Assembly: GCA_031270565.1 (NCBI GenBank)
Contig: JAISXJ010000110.1
Location: 1-25,190 of the forward strand
Length of the DNA: 25,190 bases
Source: Prevotellaceae bacterium
GTDB lineage: Bacteria; Bacteroidota; Bacteroidia; Bacteroidales; Paludibacteraceae
Direction of reading: 5' to 3'
A program made the translations under genes and the position numbers. The notes under the pieces were generated by a model. The model ran no database searches. It was not told where the DNA came from and saw only the letters and a list, made by a program, of their open reading frames with translations. Of the stretch, positions 15,527 through 25,096 are shown in pieces. The number at the start of each line of letters is the position of its first letter. The stretch's first letter is position 1.

Positions 15527-16435
15527 ATGTCCGTTCAAATTCAGAATATCACTAAAACGTATGGTGGGAAACGAGCGCTGAATAGGATTTCATTCGGGCT
15601 TGGTTCCGGTGAAATCGTCGGTTTTTTAGGTCCTAATGGCGCAGGCAAATCAACCCTGATGAAGATTATCACAGGCTACATTGACGCTGACAGCGGCTCG
15701 GTAGAGGTCTGCGGTGAGCACGTTACGGAGCGTAACCTCGCCACCAAACGCCTTATCGGTTATCTGCCCGAGCATAACCCCCTCTATCCTGATATGTATG
15801 TGCGTGAGTATCTTGGCTTCGCGGCAGATTTTCACGCGCTCAAGAACAAACGGGCACGCATAGAGCAGATGATTGAGCGCACGGGACTTGCCGCCGAAAG
15901 CCATAAACGTATCCGCCAGCTGTCGAAAGGCTACAGACAGCGTGTAGGGCTGGCGCAGGCGTTGCTGCACGACCCAGCCGTACTCATACTTGATGAACCA
16001 ACCACCGGACTTGATCCCAATCAACTGCTGGAGATACGTCGCCTTATCGCAGAAATCGGGCGGGAGAAGACAGTACTTTTCTCTACGCATATCATGCAGG
16101 AAGTGGAAGCAATCTGTCAACGTGTGGTGGTGATTAATCAGGGAAATATTGTGGCAGATGCTGCCGAGGCTGCGCTTATCACGGCACAAAACAGCCTGTT
16201 GCACATTGAGGTGGAGTTTGACCGCTTGCCGGCACGTCCGATAGAAACGGCAGCAGCCACCATTACATCCGTGTTGGAGCTTGCCCCGAAGCGTTACCGC
16301 ATTGCCGCCGCCACCGACGTCAGACAGGCTCTCTTTCAATTTGCAACAGAGGAGAATATTGCTATCCTCACGCTCAAAACCATAGAACACGATATGGAAA
16401 CTATCTTTCGAGAACTGACAACCACTACTGAATAA
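15527..16435 (+). CDS. gldA: ABC transporter ATP-binding protein, GldA-like
   Basis: 302 residues with one complete ABC ATPase domain: Walker [10 protein letters not shown] (about residue 36), signature [13 protein letters not shown] (about 133), Walker [13 protein letters not shown] (about 154) and the switch His in STHIMQE. The C-terminal ~85 residues form the accessory domain seen in drug/GldA-type ATPases. In Flavobacterium GldA works with the membrane proteins GldF and GldG and is needed for gliding; many non-gliding Bacteroidales keep gldA-like genes whose cargo is unknown. No gldF or gldG is in the window. It precedes ruvB by 2 nt, a tight operon arrangement. It could also be annotated as a generic export ATPase. 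Confidence 0.85.
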   Translation: MSVQIQNITKTYGGKRALNRISFGLGSGEIVGFLGPNGAGKSTLMKIITGYIDADSGSVEVCGEHVTERNLATKRLIGYLPEHNPLYPDMYVREYLGFAADFHALKNKRARIEQMIERTGLAAESHKRIRQLSKGYRQRVGLAQALLHDPAVLILDEPTTGLDPNQLLEIRRLIAEIGREKTVLFSTHIMQEVEAICQRVVVINQGNIVADAAEAALITAQNSLLHIEVEFDRLPARPIETAAATITSVLELAPKRYRIAAATDVRQALFQFATEENIAILTLKTIEHDMETIFRELTTTTE

Positions 16436-16437
16436 CA

Positions 16438-17454
16438 ATGGAGACATTCGACATACGTCATCAACGCAGCGAAAGCGACAGCGAAATGGAACGCGCATTG
16501 CGTCCGCTGTCATTTGCGGACTTTCGCGGACAGGAAAAGGCAGTTGAGAATCTCGCCGTCTTTGTACAGGCAGCGCGCATGCGTGCCGAATCGCTTGACC
16601 ATGTCCTGCTGCACGGTCCTCCCGGGCTGGGAAAAACAACCCTCTCAAATATCATCGCCAATGAACTCAGCGTAGGATTCAAGGTTACGTCGGGTCCTGT
16701 TCTGGACAAGCCGGGTGATTTAGCCGGTCTGCTCACCGGTCTGGAACGTAATGACGTACTCTTTATAGATGAAATACACCGCCTCAGTCCTGTCGTCGAG
16801 GAATATCTCTATTCCGCTATGGAGGATTATCGCATTGATATTATGATAGACAAGGGTCCCGGTGCGCGGTCTATTCAGATTGATTTGGAGCCGTTCACCC
16901 TGATTGGCGCTACCACCCGCAGCGGTCTGTTAACAAGCCCCCTGAGGGCGCGTTTCGGTATCAACTGCCATTTTGAATACTACGATGAGGCGGTGCTTAT
17001 CGGCATTGTCAAACGGTCGGCATCTATTTTGGGAGTGCCTTGCGCAAAGGACGCTGCAGAGGAAATCGCTCTGCGCAGTCGCGGAACGCCCCGTATCGCC
17101 AACTCCCTGCTGCGTCGCGTACGCGATTTTGCTCAGGTGAAAGGCGATGGAACCATTGATGTTACCATAGCCCGTTTCGCGCTCGAAGCCCTGAACATCG
17201 ACAAATATGGATTGGACGAAATAGACCACAGAATTCTCCTTACGCTCATCGACAAGTTCAGAGGAGGACCTGTGGGAATTTCTACCATTGCCACCGCTCT
17301 GGGCGAGGATGTCGGAACAATCGAAGAGGTTTACGAACCGTTCCTCATTAAGGAAGGATTTCTCAAACGAACACCTCGCGGGCGAGAGGTAACGGAGTTA
17401 GCCTATAATCATTTGGGGCGTACAAAAGCTACTTCGCAAGGAGAATTATTTTAA
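16438..17454 (+). CDS. ruvB: Holliday junction branch migration helicase RuvB
   Basis: 338 residues, standard length. The AAA+ motifs are intact: Walker [14 protein letters not shown], Walker [13 protein letters not shown], sensor GATTRSGLL and the arginine finger in LRARFG. The C-terminal winged helix ([29 protein letters not shown]) is present. RuvB powers branch migration of Holliday junctions with RuvA before RuvC cuts. ruvA and ruvC are not in the window. It is embedded between gldA (2 nt) and a flippase (19 nt). Confidence 0.97.
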   Translation: METFDIRHQRSESDSEMERALRPLSFADFRGQEKAVENLAVFVQAARMRAESLDHVLLHGPPGLGKTTLSNIIANELSVGFKVTSGPVLDKPGDLAGLLTGLERNDVLFIDEIHRLSPVVEEYLYSAMEDYRIDIMIDKGPGARSIQIDLEPFTLIGATTRSGLLTSPLRARFGINCHFEYYDEAVLIGIVKRSASILGVPCAKDAAEEIALRSRGTPRIANSLLRRVRDFAQVKGDGTIDVTIARFALEALNIDKYGLDEIDHRILLTLIDKFRGGPVGISTIATALGEDVGTIEEVYEPFLIKEGFLKRTPRGREVTELAYNHLGRTKATSQGELF

Positions 17455-17473
17455 AAAACAAACCTGTTATTAT

Positions 17474-18976
17474 ATGTCGGGAATAAAAGCATTAGCCGGA
17501 GAAACAGCCATTTATGGCATAAGCAGTATCGTTGGGCGGTTTCTTAACTGGTTATTAGTGCCGCTCTACTCTTATATACTCGTTGACACCGGTGATTACG
17601 GTATTGTTACCAATCTCTATGCGTGGACATCGCTTATTATCATTGTGCTGACCTACGGTATGGAGACGGGTTATTTTCGTTTCGCCGAGTCCGAACCCGA
17701 CAGCGACCGCGCCAACCGCGTCTATTCCACTACCCTGGTAACTCTGGCTTTCACTTCCATTCTCTTTGCCACAGGCATAACGTTTTTTTCGCAATCGGTC
17801 GCCAACCTGCTCAAGTATCCCGCACATCCGGAATATATCGCAATGCTTGGCATATCGGTGGCAATGGATGCTTTCGGCAGCATCCCGTTTTCATATCTGC
17901 GTTTCAAGAGGCGTCCCTTTACATTTGCCATGTTGAAGATTATGATGATTCTGGTGAATATTCTCTTCAACATCATATTCCTTGTTATCTGTCCTAAAAT
18001 CCATGCCATTCATCCGGAATGGATAGACTGGTTCTACAGCCCCAACTATGGCGCCGGATATATATTCGTTGCCAACCTGATTTCCACCACCGTCGTAACG
18101 CTTGCCCTGTTACCCTTTGTTTTCAACGGCGCGTTTCATTTCGATGGCGCACTGCTCAAGAAGATGCTCCGTTATTCCATGCCGCTGCTGCTGTTTGGCA
18201 TAGCTGGAATTATGAATCAAAGCATTGACAAAGTCATATTCCCCTACATCTATCCCGACCAGACAGAGGGGATGCAGGAACTTGGCATCTACGGGTCGTG
18301 TTTCAAAATTGCTATGGTGATGATGATGTTCACCTACGCTTTCCGCTTTGCATACGAGCCGTTTATCTTCGCCAAATACAAAGATGCCGACAGCAGGCAA
18401 ACCTATGCGGAGGTGATGAAGTTTTTTGTCATCTCATCTCTGGCAATCTACCTCTTTATGCTTGCCTTTATGGATGTTTTTGCCATGCTCCTTGCACCGC
18501 AATACCGTGTTGGAATGAAAATCTTGCCTTACGTACTGATAACCTATCTTTTTCAGGGCATATTCTATAATCTTTCTCTCTGGTATAAATTGATTGACAA
18601 AACGATTTACGGCACGTGGTTTTCATTGATTGGCTTAACAATTACCGTGATAATTAATATTCTGCTTATACCGCGTTTCAGCTATATGGCGTGTGTGTTT
18701 GCCTCACTGGTGAGTCTGACAATAATGATGATACTCTCCTATTTTCTGGGGCAACGCCACTTTCGTGTCCCCTACAATCTCAAAGCCATCGGCAAGTACT
18801 GCATACTGGCTTTTGCGCTTAGTTTTGTGATGTTTCTTCTTTCGTTTGACCAGCTGTGGCAAACGTTACTCTGGCGTTCACTGCTGATTATTCCATTTGT
18901 TGTGTATGTCATATACAAGGATTTGCCGCTTTCAACGTTCTCGTTTCTTAATCGCTTTACCCGCAAATCGAAATGA
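17474..18976 (+). CDS. Oligosaccharide flippase (MOP superfamily, Wzx-like)
   Basis: 500 residues with about 14 hydrophobic segments. The N-terminus LAGETAIYGISSIVGRFLNWLLVPLYSYIL and the internal MLRYSMPLLLFGIAGIMNQSIDKVIF are typical of the polysaccharide biosynthesis / Wzx branch of the MOP exporters. It probably flips a lipid-linked glycan across the inner membrane for surface polysaccharide or LPS assembly; no glycosyltransferases lie nearby, so the substrate cannot be told. It starts 19 nt after ruvB and likely shares its transcript; a ruvB-flippase pairing is familiar in Bacteroidota. It converges on the MBL hydrolase gene with only 26 nt between stops and no visible terminator. Confidence 0.88.
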   Translation: MSGIKALAGETAIYGISSIVGRFLNWLLVPLYSYILVDTGDYGIVTNLYAWTSLIIIVLTYGMETGYFRFAESEPDSDRANRVYSTTLVTLAFTSILFATGITFFSQSVANLLKYPAHPEYIAMLGISVAMDAFGSIPFSYLRFKRRPFTFAMLKIMMILVNILFNIIFLVICPKIHAIHPEWIDWFYSPNYGAGYIFVANLISTTVVTLALLPFVFNGAFHFDGALLKKMLRYSMPLLLFGIAGIMNQSIDKVIFPYIYPDQTEGMQELGIYGSCFKIAMVMMMFTYAFRFAYEPFIFAKYKDADSRQTYAEVMKFFVISSLAIYLFMLAFMDVFAMLLAPQYRVGMKILPYVLITYLFQGIFYNLSLWYKLIDKTIYGTWFSLIGLTITVIINILLIPRFSYMACVFASLVSLTIMMILSYFLGQRHFRVPYNLKAIGKYCILAFALSFVMFLLSFDQLWQTLLWRSLLIIPFVVYVIYKDLPLSTFSFLNRFTRKSK

Positions 18977-19002
18977 TAGTGTTAGCAATTTCTGTATGAC
19001 TA

Positions 19003-19647
19003 TTACATTTGGAGAAAGGGATTGCAGTCGCGTTCGCGTTTGATGGTTGTGTCTGTGCCGTGTCCGGCATAAACGATGGTGGCGTCCGGTAAAACAAGCA
19101 GTTTTGATTGAATACCGCTGATGAGTTGAGCATGGTTGCCTCCGGGCAGGTCGGTGCGTCCAATGCTTCCCGCAAAAAGCACATCCCCAACAAAAATCAT
19201 CCCCGCATCGGCAGCGTAGAAACAGAGACTGCCCCGCGAATGTCCGGGTACATGAATGGCTTTCAAAGACGATTGCCCGAAAGTTATTATGTCATTCTCA
19301 GCAAGATAAGCACCCAGTGGCTGCGCTGTTACACGCTCGGCAATACCAAAAAGCATTGCCTGCGAAGGCAATCCTGCAATCATAGATTCGTCCTCGCGGT
19401 GCGCTTCCGGCAGGACGCCAAAGGTCTGTGAGGCAAAATGATTGCCAAACTGATGATCCAGATGCAAATGGGTGTTTATCACATGCCTGATTTCCAGATG
19501 CTCATCTCTGACAAAGTCCTCAAGCGCCTGCTCCTCTTCCCTGTAAAGACAGCCACAATCAATGATGACGGCTTGACGTGTCCGGTCATAAACAACGTAG
19601 GTATTCTCCATAAATGGATTCACCTGAAAACATTTAACCTGCAACAT
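19003..19647 (-). CDS. MBL-fold metallo-hydrolase (glyoxalase II-like)
   Basis: 214 residues. The zinc-binding HxHxDH motif is residues 60-65 (NTHLHLDHQFGN), followed by the family features VPGHSRGSLCFY, FVGDVLFAGSIGRTDLPGGN and VYAGHGTDTTIKRE. This is the small hydroxyacylglutathione-hydrolase-like (YcbL-type) branch; typical substrates are thioesters, but Bacteroidota generally lack glutathione, so the true substrate is unknown. It is the last gene of the minus-strand run and starts 15 nt after the rsmG stop. Confidence 0.9.
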   Translation of the reverse strand: MLQVKCFQVNPFMENTYVVYDRTRQAVIIDCGCLYREEEQALEDFVRDEHLEIRHVINTHLHLDHQFGNHFASQTFGVLPEAHREDESMIAGLPSQAMLFGIAERVTAQPLGAYLAENDIITFGQSSLKAIHVPGHSRGSLCFYAADAGMIFVGDVLFAGSIGRTDLPGGNHAQLISGIQSKLLVLPDATIVYAGHGTDTTIKRERDCNPFLQM

Positions 19648-19662
19648 ATTGAATCGTATTTT

Positions 19663-20283
19663 TTACAGCGGCATATAGACCGCTTTTTTGGTTTTAAAAT
19701 AATCTTCCTTGAAAAAATCACTGATATTGTAGAGCGAGGCAATGCGTTTGTAAGTTTTGATTTCGTCTTGCAGTTCGCCGCCTTTGAGACAAACAATTCC
19801 GTTTGGCAGTGCGTTGTGCTGCTCGCGCAGGATGTTTTTCCTTACCAATTGCACCAAATCGGGCAATGGCATCACCGCCCGACTGACTACAAAATGACAT
19901 TTGCTTTTTTCCTCCTCCACACGAATCTGTCTGAAAGCACAGTTGCTTAATCCGACCGCTTCGGCTATTGCCTGCGCCGCACGTATCTTTTTTCCGACCG
20001 AATCAATTAACAGGAAATGCGTTTCGGGGAAAAATATTGCCAGCGGAATACCGGGGAATCCGCCTCCTGTCCCCACATCCATCACCGAAGTACCCTCTCG
20101 AAAACTGATGACCTTTACGATAGCCAGTGCGTGCAGCACGTGGCGCTCGTAAAGATTGTCAATATCCTTTCGGGAAATAAGATTGATTTTACCGTTCCAG
20201 TCGCGATAGAGCGCCTCCAACGCCTCAAATTGACCGATTTGCTTCTCCGTCAGGTTTGGAAAATAATGCCGTATCGCCTTCAC
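19663..20283 (-). CDS. rsmG: 16S rRNA (guanine-N7) methyltransferase RsmG
   Basis: 206 residues, normal length. The N-terminus FPNLTEKQIGQFEALEALY and the SAM-binding loop VMDVGTGGGFPGIPLAI are diagnostic for RsmG (GidB), as are NLISRKDIDNLYERHVLHAL and FVVSRAVMPLPDLVQLV. It methylates G527 of 16S rRNA (E. coli numbering); loss gives low-level streptomycin resistance in several bacteria. It starts 27 nt after the rseP stop and is followed 15 nt later by the MBL hydrolase. Confidence 0.96.
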   Translation of the reverse strand: MKAIRHYFPNLTEKQIGQFEALEALYRDWNGKINLISRKDIDNLYERHVLHALAIVKVISFREGTSVMDVGTGGGFPGIPLAIFFPETHFLLIDSVGKKIRAAQAIAEAVGLSNCAFRQIRVEEEKSKCHFVVSRAVMPLPDLVQLVRKNILREQHNALPNGIVCLKGGELQDEIKTYKRIASLYNISDFFKEDYFKTKKAVYMPL

Positions 20284-20310
20284 CGTGTTCTATTCAGCAT
20301 TGAGATGACA

Positions 20311-21801
20311 TTATTTCAACCCGAAAACGCGCAACAGGTCGTTTGCATTGGCGAAAATAAGCAACGCCAGCATCAGATACAGCCCTGTACGCAGCGCTAT
20401 TTCCATAAAACGGTCGCTGGGTTTACGGCGTGTAATCAGTTCGTAGAGCAGGAAAAGCAAGTAGCCGCCATCCAGTACCGGTATCGGCAGAATATTCATA
20501 AATGCCAGTATAATGGAGAGAAAAGCCGTCATGCTCCAGAAATTTTGCCAGTTCCATTGTCCCGAAAAGAGACTGCCGATAGTACCGAATCCGCCCAGAC
20601 TATCCATACCTGCTTTGGAAAAAACAAGTTTGAACTGTTTTACATAGCTGCTCAAAGTCTCGATGCCAAGTTGCCATCCCGCAGGAAAAGAACTCAAAAA
20701 ACCAAACTCCTCGCGCGACGTCTTGAAATAGTACATCGGGTGGCGTCGCTGTACGCCGATTTTGCCGTTTTCATTCACCGTGATGCTGTCGGAGAGCAGA
20801 GCGCCGTGCCGGAAGATATCAATCGTTATCCGGTTATTTTTGTTACGCTCAAGTTCTTTGATGATGTTATCATAATCGCTCAACGGTTTACCGTTCAATC
20901 CGACCACACTGTCGCCGCTTTGCAGGTGCGCCGCTGCCGCCGGCGTATTCTCCATAACCAAGTCGATGACAAAAGGCATGCGTTCCGCCATAAATATTTT
21001 GGTGTCTTTGGCTTTGAGCATCATCTCTCCAAATAGTTCCGGCAGGAGAAAATCAACCGTGTCTCCGGCGCGTTCTACCCGCACCTGCCGTTTTCCGTCA
21101 ATAATCAGCTGTTCAAGCGCCTCTTGTTTGAGAAAGACCGGTTTTCCGTCGATAGCAATAATTTTATCGCCATTGACAAAGCCATTATCCAGCGCCGTTT
21201 GACAGAAATTATAACCCATATAGGCTTCATTAACCGGCAAATATTCCTTACCCCAGCTAAAAAGCATCATGGCAAAAATCACTACCGCCGCGAAAAAATT
21301 CATCAGCACGCCCCCTGTAATCATCAAAATTCGCTGCCACACCGGACGGGAACGGTATTCCCATGGTTGTGGCTTGCTGTTGATGACCGCAGCATCCAGC
21401 GATTCGTCCACCATGCCGGCTATCTTGCAGTATCCGCCCAGCGGTATCCATCCTATGCCCCATTCGGTGGTGGGATGTTTTCGCCAGTCGCTGTCATCCA
21501 GTTCATCTACCGGCACCGGAACAAGGATTGCATTCCCTTTTTTGTCTGTTTTGGCGATACCTTCCTCGTCCAAAAGAGGTTTTGTCCGGTCTGGGGGATT
21601 CTTGGCAAACCACTTGAACTGCCATTTGCCGTCTATCTTTTTGGCTCTAAAAATCGAAAAACGCCAGTTAAAAAAGAGGTAAAACTTGTCCACCCGTACC
21701 CTGAAAAGGCGGGCAAAGCCAAAATGCCCCAGTTCGTGAACAAACACCAAGAGCGACAAGCTCAAAATCAGTTGCAAGGCTTTTATAAGAATTTCTGTCA
21801 T
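20311..21801 (-). CDS. rseP: RIP metalloprotease RseP (site-2 protease)
   Basis: 496 residues. The zinc protease motif HELGH is residues 22-26 in the first membrane segment, and the second metal site is in NILPIPVLDGGYLLF near the C-terminus. Two PDZ-like regions lie between: DNGFVNGDKIIAIDGKPVF and AAHLQSGDSVVGLNGKPL. A long N-terminal cytoplasmic insert with many charged residues (about 35-125) is typical of the Bacteroidota version. It cleaves anti-sigma factors and signal-peptide remnants within the inner membrane. Immediately upstream are two parvulin/SurA-like foldases, so the run may serve envelope quality control. dxr, which often precedes rseP in this phylum, is not here. Confidence 0.94.
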   Translation of the reverse strand: MTEILIKALQLILSLSLLVFVHELGHFGFARLFRVRVDKFYLFFNWRFSIFRAKKIDGKWQFKWFAKNPPDRTKPLLDEEGIAKTDKKGNAILVPVPVDELDDSDWRKHPTTEWGIGWIPLGGYCKIAGMVDESLDAAVINSKPQPWEYRSRPVWQRILMITGGVLMNFFAAVVIFAMMLFSWGKEYLPVNEAYMGYNFCQTALDNGFVNGDKIIAIDGKPVFLKQEALEQLIIDGKRQVRVERAGDTVDFLLPELFGEMMLKAKDTKIFMAERMPFVIDLVMENTPAAAAHLQSGDSVVGLNGKPLSDYDNIIKELERNKNNRITIDIFRHGALLSDSITVNENGKIGVQRRHPMYYFKTSREEFGFLSSFPAGWQLGIETLSSYVKQFKLVFSKAGMDSLGGFGTIGSLFSGQWNWQNFWSMTAFLSIILAFMNILPIPVLDGGYLLFLLYELITRRKPSDRFMEIALRTGLYLMLALLIFANANDLLRVFGLK

Positions 21802-21846
21802 AATCTTTTTAAGTTATTTATTTGTGTTGGTTGTCTAATTTTCTTA

Positions 21847-22740
21847 TTATTTCAATGTATCGTTTTCGTTTTTTCGCGGCTGTTCAATAAAAATCTTTAC
21901 CTCGCCCGTTCTGATTGCGTCGTTATAGAGATCCTCGGCAAACTGTGCCATAAATACCATTTTTTTCTGGTTATTGATTGTTCGTCGAACATTCTCTTTG
22001 ACAAACTCAAAGGGTTCATTATCTCCAATGAGACGGTAATCGGTCATGGTGAACAGATACCGGTAAGTGGAATCCTGCCACATATTAAACTTATGTCTTT
22101 TCAGATAGGCGTTTTTACCCTCTGAAGGTAATGGCAAACGTTTTTGCAACTCGCTATAAGTAACCCAGTTGTCCATAAAGAAATCATATTCGACGGCATA
22201 CCGCATACAATATTTGTCAATGTACTGAATGGCGTCATCATCCAGTTTACGCATCGCGGCGATGAGATTTTTTATTTTCGGCATACCGTTCGGCACAGCC
22301 ACCAGCACGCCTTTTAACAGAGGGTCTTCCAAAAGAAATTCGTCCTTGTGCTCTTCATAAAAATCTTTCACCTCAGCATCACTTGGAGGCAACATTCGCT
22401 GTTCGGTAAGCAACTGCCGATAGTGATGAATGGTGATTGCCTTGCGATAGTCTGCTACCATAGCATCAATTTCCGCCACGTTCAGGATGTTGCGCTTAGC
22501 CTTGTCATAGAGCAACTCTTCGGTAGCCCATTTAACAATGTAATTCTGAACAAACATGACGCTGTCGATAGAATCCAGTCGGGCGGGAATGGCGCTGTAC
22601 AGATTTTCCCATGTTAATATGGCGTTTCCGGTCTGCGCAACCACCTGCGCGGGCAGCTCCTTCCTGAAGAAAGAACAGCCCGCCAATAACAGAGAGCAAC
22701 ATAAAACGGCGTATCTGCCGAATGTTTTTAGAGTGTGCAT
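21847..22740 (-). CDS. SurA-like lipoprotein, parvulin-related, lacking a clear PPIase core
   Basis: 297 residues. The signal peptide ends in a lipobox LLLAGC with Cys22, so it is a lipoprotein. A SurA/PpiC-type N-terminal chaperone region follows (about 30-150, NAILTWENLYSAIP, ATEELLYDKAKRN, PPSDAEVKDFYEEHKDEF). The following segment lacks the conserved parvulin signatures (the ARGGDLGWF-type loop and GYHIIKV) seen in the upstream neighbour. It may be a pure chaperone or partner subunit for periplasmic and outer-membrane protein folding. It starts 29 nt after the stop of the double-PPIase gene and lies 45 nt before rseP, clearly in the same run. Confidence 0.8.
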   Translation of the reverse strand: MHTLKTFGRYAVLCCSLLLAGCSFFRKELPAQVVAQTGNAILTWENLYSAIPARLDSIDSVMFVQNYIVKWATEELLYDKAKRNILNVAEIDAMVADYRKAITIHHYRQLLTEQRMLPPSDAEVKDFYEEHKDEFLLEDPLLKGVLVAVPNGMPKIKNLIAAMRKLDDDAIQYIDKYCMRYAVEYDFFMDNWVTYSELQKRLPLPSEGKNAYLKRHKFNMWQDSTYRYLFTMTDYRLIGDNEPFEFVKENVRRTINNQKKMVFMAQFAEDLYNDAIRTGEVKIFIEQPRKNENDTLK

Positions 22741-22769
22741 AAAAAAGGATAAAAATAGGCGTTTAATGT

Positions 22770-24728
22770 TTAATGACCGTTATGAGCAGGGCGTATTGTT
22801 TTCAGCACGGCTTCATCAACCACAATCGGATACTTTTCAAAGAGCGTTTTCAGCCACTCCTCTTCCAGATAATTTTGATAGTCGGATGTAACCAGTCCTT
22901 TTACATCGGTATAACTTTCCGGCAGTTTAGCGAGTATTTTCCCGTGGACAAATGCTTCCGGCAGATACTCCGGCGCTTTTACGTCAACATCTTTTACCTT
23001 GAAAACCAGCCTGTCAATTGTGGCATCCTCACCTTGTTGCCACAGACCTGACGTAGCTTCCGCAAATACGCTGTCTGCATTAAGCTGTTTGTGCAGATAC
23101 GCCATAATGGAGTCTTGGGGGAGTGTTTTTAATGTTTTTCGCAACTCCTTTGCCACCTGTTTGTCCTTACAGTAGAAAACATAGCCTTTGAAATGCGGCT
23201 TTTCCCACGCATACTGGTTGCGGTTGGCTTCAAAATAAGCTTGCAGCCCCTTTGTATCCGTGATTGCCCTGTTCCAGACAAATTCGTTGCTGATGTTGAA
23301 AAGCAGAATCCCGTCGTGATATTCCTGCACCAGATAGCGAAAATCGGGATACTTCTCTTCCAGACGGGTATTTTCGTAGTTCAATATTTCTTTTTCAATA
23401 AAATCTTCACGCGAAGCCTCTACGAGCGACAGAGCATCCATTCCATAGTCTGAAGTGGCGCTTACATAGCGCAGGAAATGATTTTGTGTCAAAACGCGGT
23501 CAGCAAAGGAGAAGAGAGGCTTGGTGAGAGTGGTGATTTTTGTGGCAAATGTTGAATCAATGTCGCCACAGGATTGTGCAAATGTCAGTACTTCATTCCA
23601 CACGGCGACATCCTCTGTCCAGTGATACTCCTGTTTGAGACGTGCAAGCAATGCCTCTTTTCCCTTGTTGGCTCTTCCGTCGTATTGCATTGCCCGTTGA
23701 ATGTCTCCCTTTTTTTCTGCAAAAGCGCCAACAGGACGTTTGTCAAGCAATTTAATAATATGCCATCCAAAACCGGTGCGTACGGGTTCCGATACGTCGC
23801 CGATATTTTCCAGCGCAAATACCGCATCCTCAAACTCTTTCACCATTCGCCCGATACCGAACCACGACAAATCACCTCCACGTGCTGCCGACGGTTTATC
23901 ATCGGACTGTGTTTTCGCCAAATCGGCAAAATCCGCTCCGTCCTTTATCTGCTTGTAGAGATTGAGTATCTGCTGACGGGCGGCTTCCTGCTCTTCGGGC
24001 GTCTTTTTGTCGGAAGCAATCTTTACAATATGTGCAGCACGCACCTGTCCGCGCGCCGGACGGCGACTTAATACCTTAATAATATGATAACCGTAAGGCG
24101 TGCGCACCGGTGCGGAAATTTCCCCGACAGGAATGGAATACATTGCCTGTTCAAAGGCGTAAACCGTCATCAGTCCGGTGAAAAAACCAAGATACCCTCT
24201 GTTATTCTGTACGGAGGGGTCTTCGGAGGTTTCCAGCGCTACCTGGCCGAAATCTTCCGTTTGCAGTCGCTTACGAATGGTCAATGCCCGATTATAGACC
24301 TTAAGAGTATCGGCATCGGAATAGTTTTCAGGCAACTTCAGCAACACATGACACACCTCTACGTCCTGCAAAAGATGTTCATACGCTTCTTTGTAAAGCG
24401 CCTCTTCCACCTCCGTATCAATGAGATAGGGCTTTGCGAGCTGTCCGCGATAGCCCTCCAGTTCATATCTGAACGAAGGAAGCGTATCCATACCATGACG
24501 CTCGGCATCAATGACTTTGAGTTTGAATTTTTTGAACAGCTCCACATATTCGTCCAGCGTTTTTGGATCGACCGTATTGTGGTTGTTGTTTTTGAAATAG
24601 ATGTACTCAAACTCTGATTTTGTGATTTTCTGACCATCAACAGTCATCAGAATAGCGTCGCCGGATGTCTGCGCCGACAATATACCGGTAAACAATACGA
24701 AAACAATAATTGACACAATTTTTTTCAT
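22770..24728 (-). CDS. Periplasmic peptidylprolyl isomerase with two parvulin domains
   Basis: About 652 residues from MKKIVSIIVFVLFTGILSAQ, a good signal peptide. The longer reading from 24767 adds 13 residues before it and is unlikely. A SurA-like N-terminal part is followed by parvulin domain 1 (about 120-225, EVCHVLLKLPENYS, RGYLGFFTGLMT, PYGYHIIKVLSRRP) and domain 2 (about 228-340, VRAAHIVKIA, ARGGDLSWFGIGRM, GFGWHIIKLLDKRP). A third, degenerate region fills the C-terminal half. It helps fold periplasmic and outer-membrane proteins by isomerising prolyl bonds. It is the first gene of the five-gene run ending with the MBL hydrolase, with a TAATTTTGC box 71 nt upstream of the ATG. Confidence 0.92.
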   Translation of the reverse strand: MKKIVSIIVFVLFTGILSAQTSGDAILMTVDGQKITKSEFEYIYFKNNNHNTVDPKTLDEYVELFKKFKLKVIDAERHGMDTLPSFRYELEGYRGQLAKPYLIDTEVEEALYKEAYEHLLQDVEVCHVLLKLPENYSDADTLKVYNRALTIRKRLQTEDFGQVALETSEDPSVQNNRGYLGFFTGLMTVYAFEQAMYSIPVGEISAPVRTPYGYHIIKVLSRRPARGQVRAAHIVKIASDKKTPEEQEAARQQILNLYKQIKDGADFADLAKTQSDDKPSAARGGDLSWFGIGRMVKEFEDAVFALENIGDVSEPVRTGFGWHIIKLLDKRPVGAFAEKKGDIQRAMQYDGRANKGKEALLARLKQEYHWTEDVAVWNEVLTFAQSCGDIDSTFATKITTLTKPLFSFADRVLTQNHFLRYVSATSDYGMDALSLVEASREDFIEKEILNYENTRLEEKYPDFRYLVQEYHDGILLFNISNEFVWNRAITDTKGLQAYFEANRNQYAWEKPHFKGYVFYCKDKQVAKELRKTLKTLPQDSIMAYLHKQLNADSVFAEATSGLWQQGEDATIDRLVFKVKDVDVKAPEYLPEAFVHGKILAKLPESYTDVKGLVTSDYQNYLEEEWLKTLFEKYPIVVDEAVLKTIRPAHNGH

Positions 24729-24798
24729 AATAAATCCAGATAAAGTAAGATTTTGTACTGATGCCACGCATATTTGTACATGGCTTATTTTTTGACCT

Positions 24799-24807
24799 GC
24801 AAAATTA
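24799..24807 (-). promoter_or_regulatory. -7 promoter box of the foldase-rseP operon
   Basis: The minus strand reads TAATTTTGC, matching TAnnTTTG. A TTTG lies 15 nt further upstream (24823-24826), closer than the usual ~20 nt, so the -33 element is uncertain. The repeat-type junction is absent. Confidence 0.5.
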
Positions 24808-24896
24808 CATGAAATTATTCAACAAACGCCATCTAACGGTCAACATATAAAATAAAAATCGCCGCTGACACGAAAGCACGGAATAGTGAACAGTAG

Positions 24897-24916
24897 AGAC
24901 GCGATAAATCGCGTCT
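24897..24916. repeat. Short palindrome AGACGCGAT/ATCGCGTCT
   Basis: A 9-bp inverted repeat with a minimal AA centre, in the context GTAGAGACGCGAT...ATCGCGTCTTAG. This resembles the interspersed GTAGAGACG...CGTCTC palindromes found in many Bacteroidota and cyanobacterial genomes. It is isolated here. Confidence 0.7.
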
Positions 24917-24919
24917 TAG

Positions 24920-25090
24920 AGCCAGAAAATAATGAATAATGAAAATTCTTGATACTTGCTATAGCACAAAGTATACACACAAAACGATTTCAATCACTCA
25001 TGTTACACACCGGTCAATATCACGCCGTCCTGAATTGAAAAATCGGCGAAGCCAAAGGACGTAATTTTCATGGGGCTGCCTCAAAAATAA
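24920..25090. other. Gene-free spacer with no clear feature
   Basis: A/T-rich sequence with an AATAATGAA-type phrase at the start and a short palindrome TGCTATAGCA near 24957. On the minus strand a 22-codon frame (25003-25071, MKITSFGFADFSIQDGVILTGV) ends in TAA; it is too short to call. Nothing else is recognised. Confidence 0.4.
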
Positions 25091-25096
25091 TTTAGC

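Noticed and set aside
20017..22125. Long plus-strand frames (339 and 333 codons) opposite rsmG, rseP and the lipoprotein gene
   Set aside because: They are antisense to well-recognised proteins with intact catalytic motifs; their translations show no domain pattern.
25003..25071. 22-codon minus-strand frame MKITSFGFADFSIQDGVILTGV as a gene tail
   Set aside because: It is too short, with a stop just upstream and no family resemblance I can name; it may be a remnant but cannot be supported.
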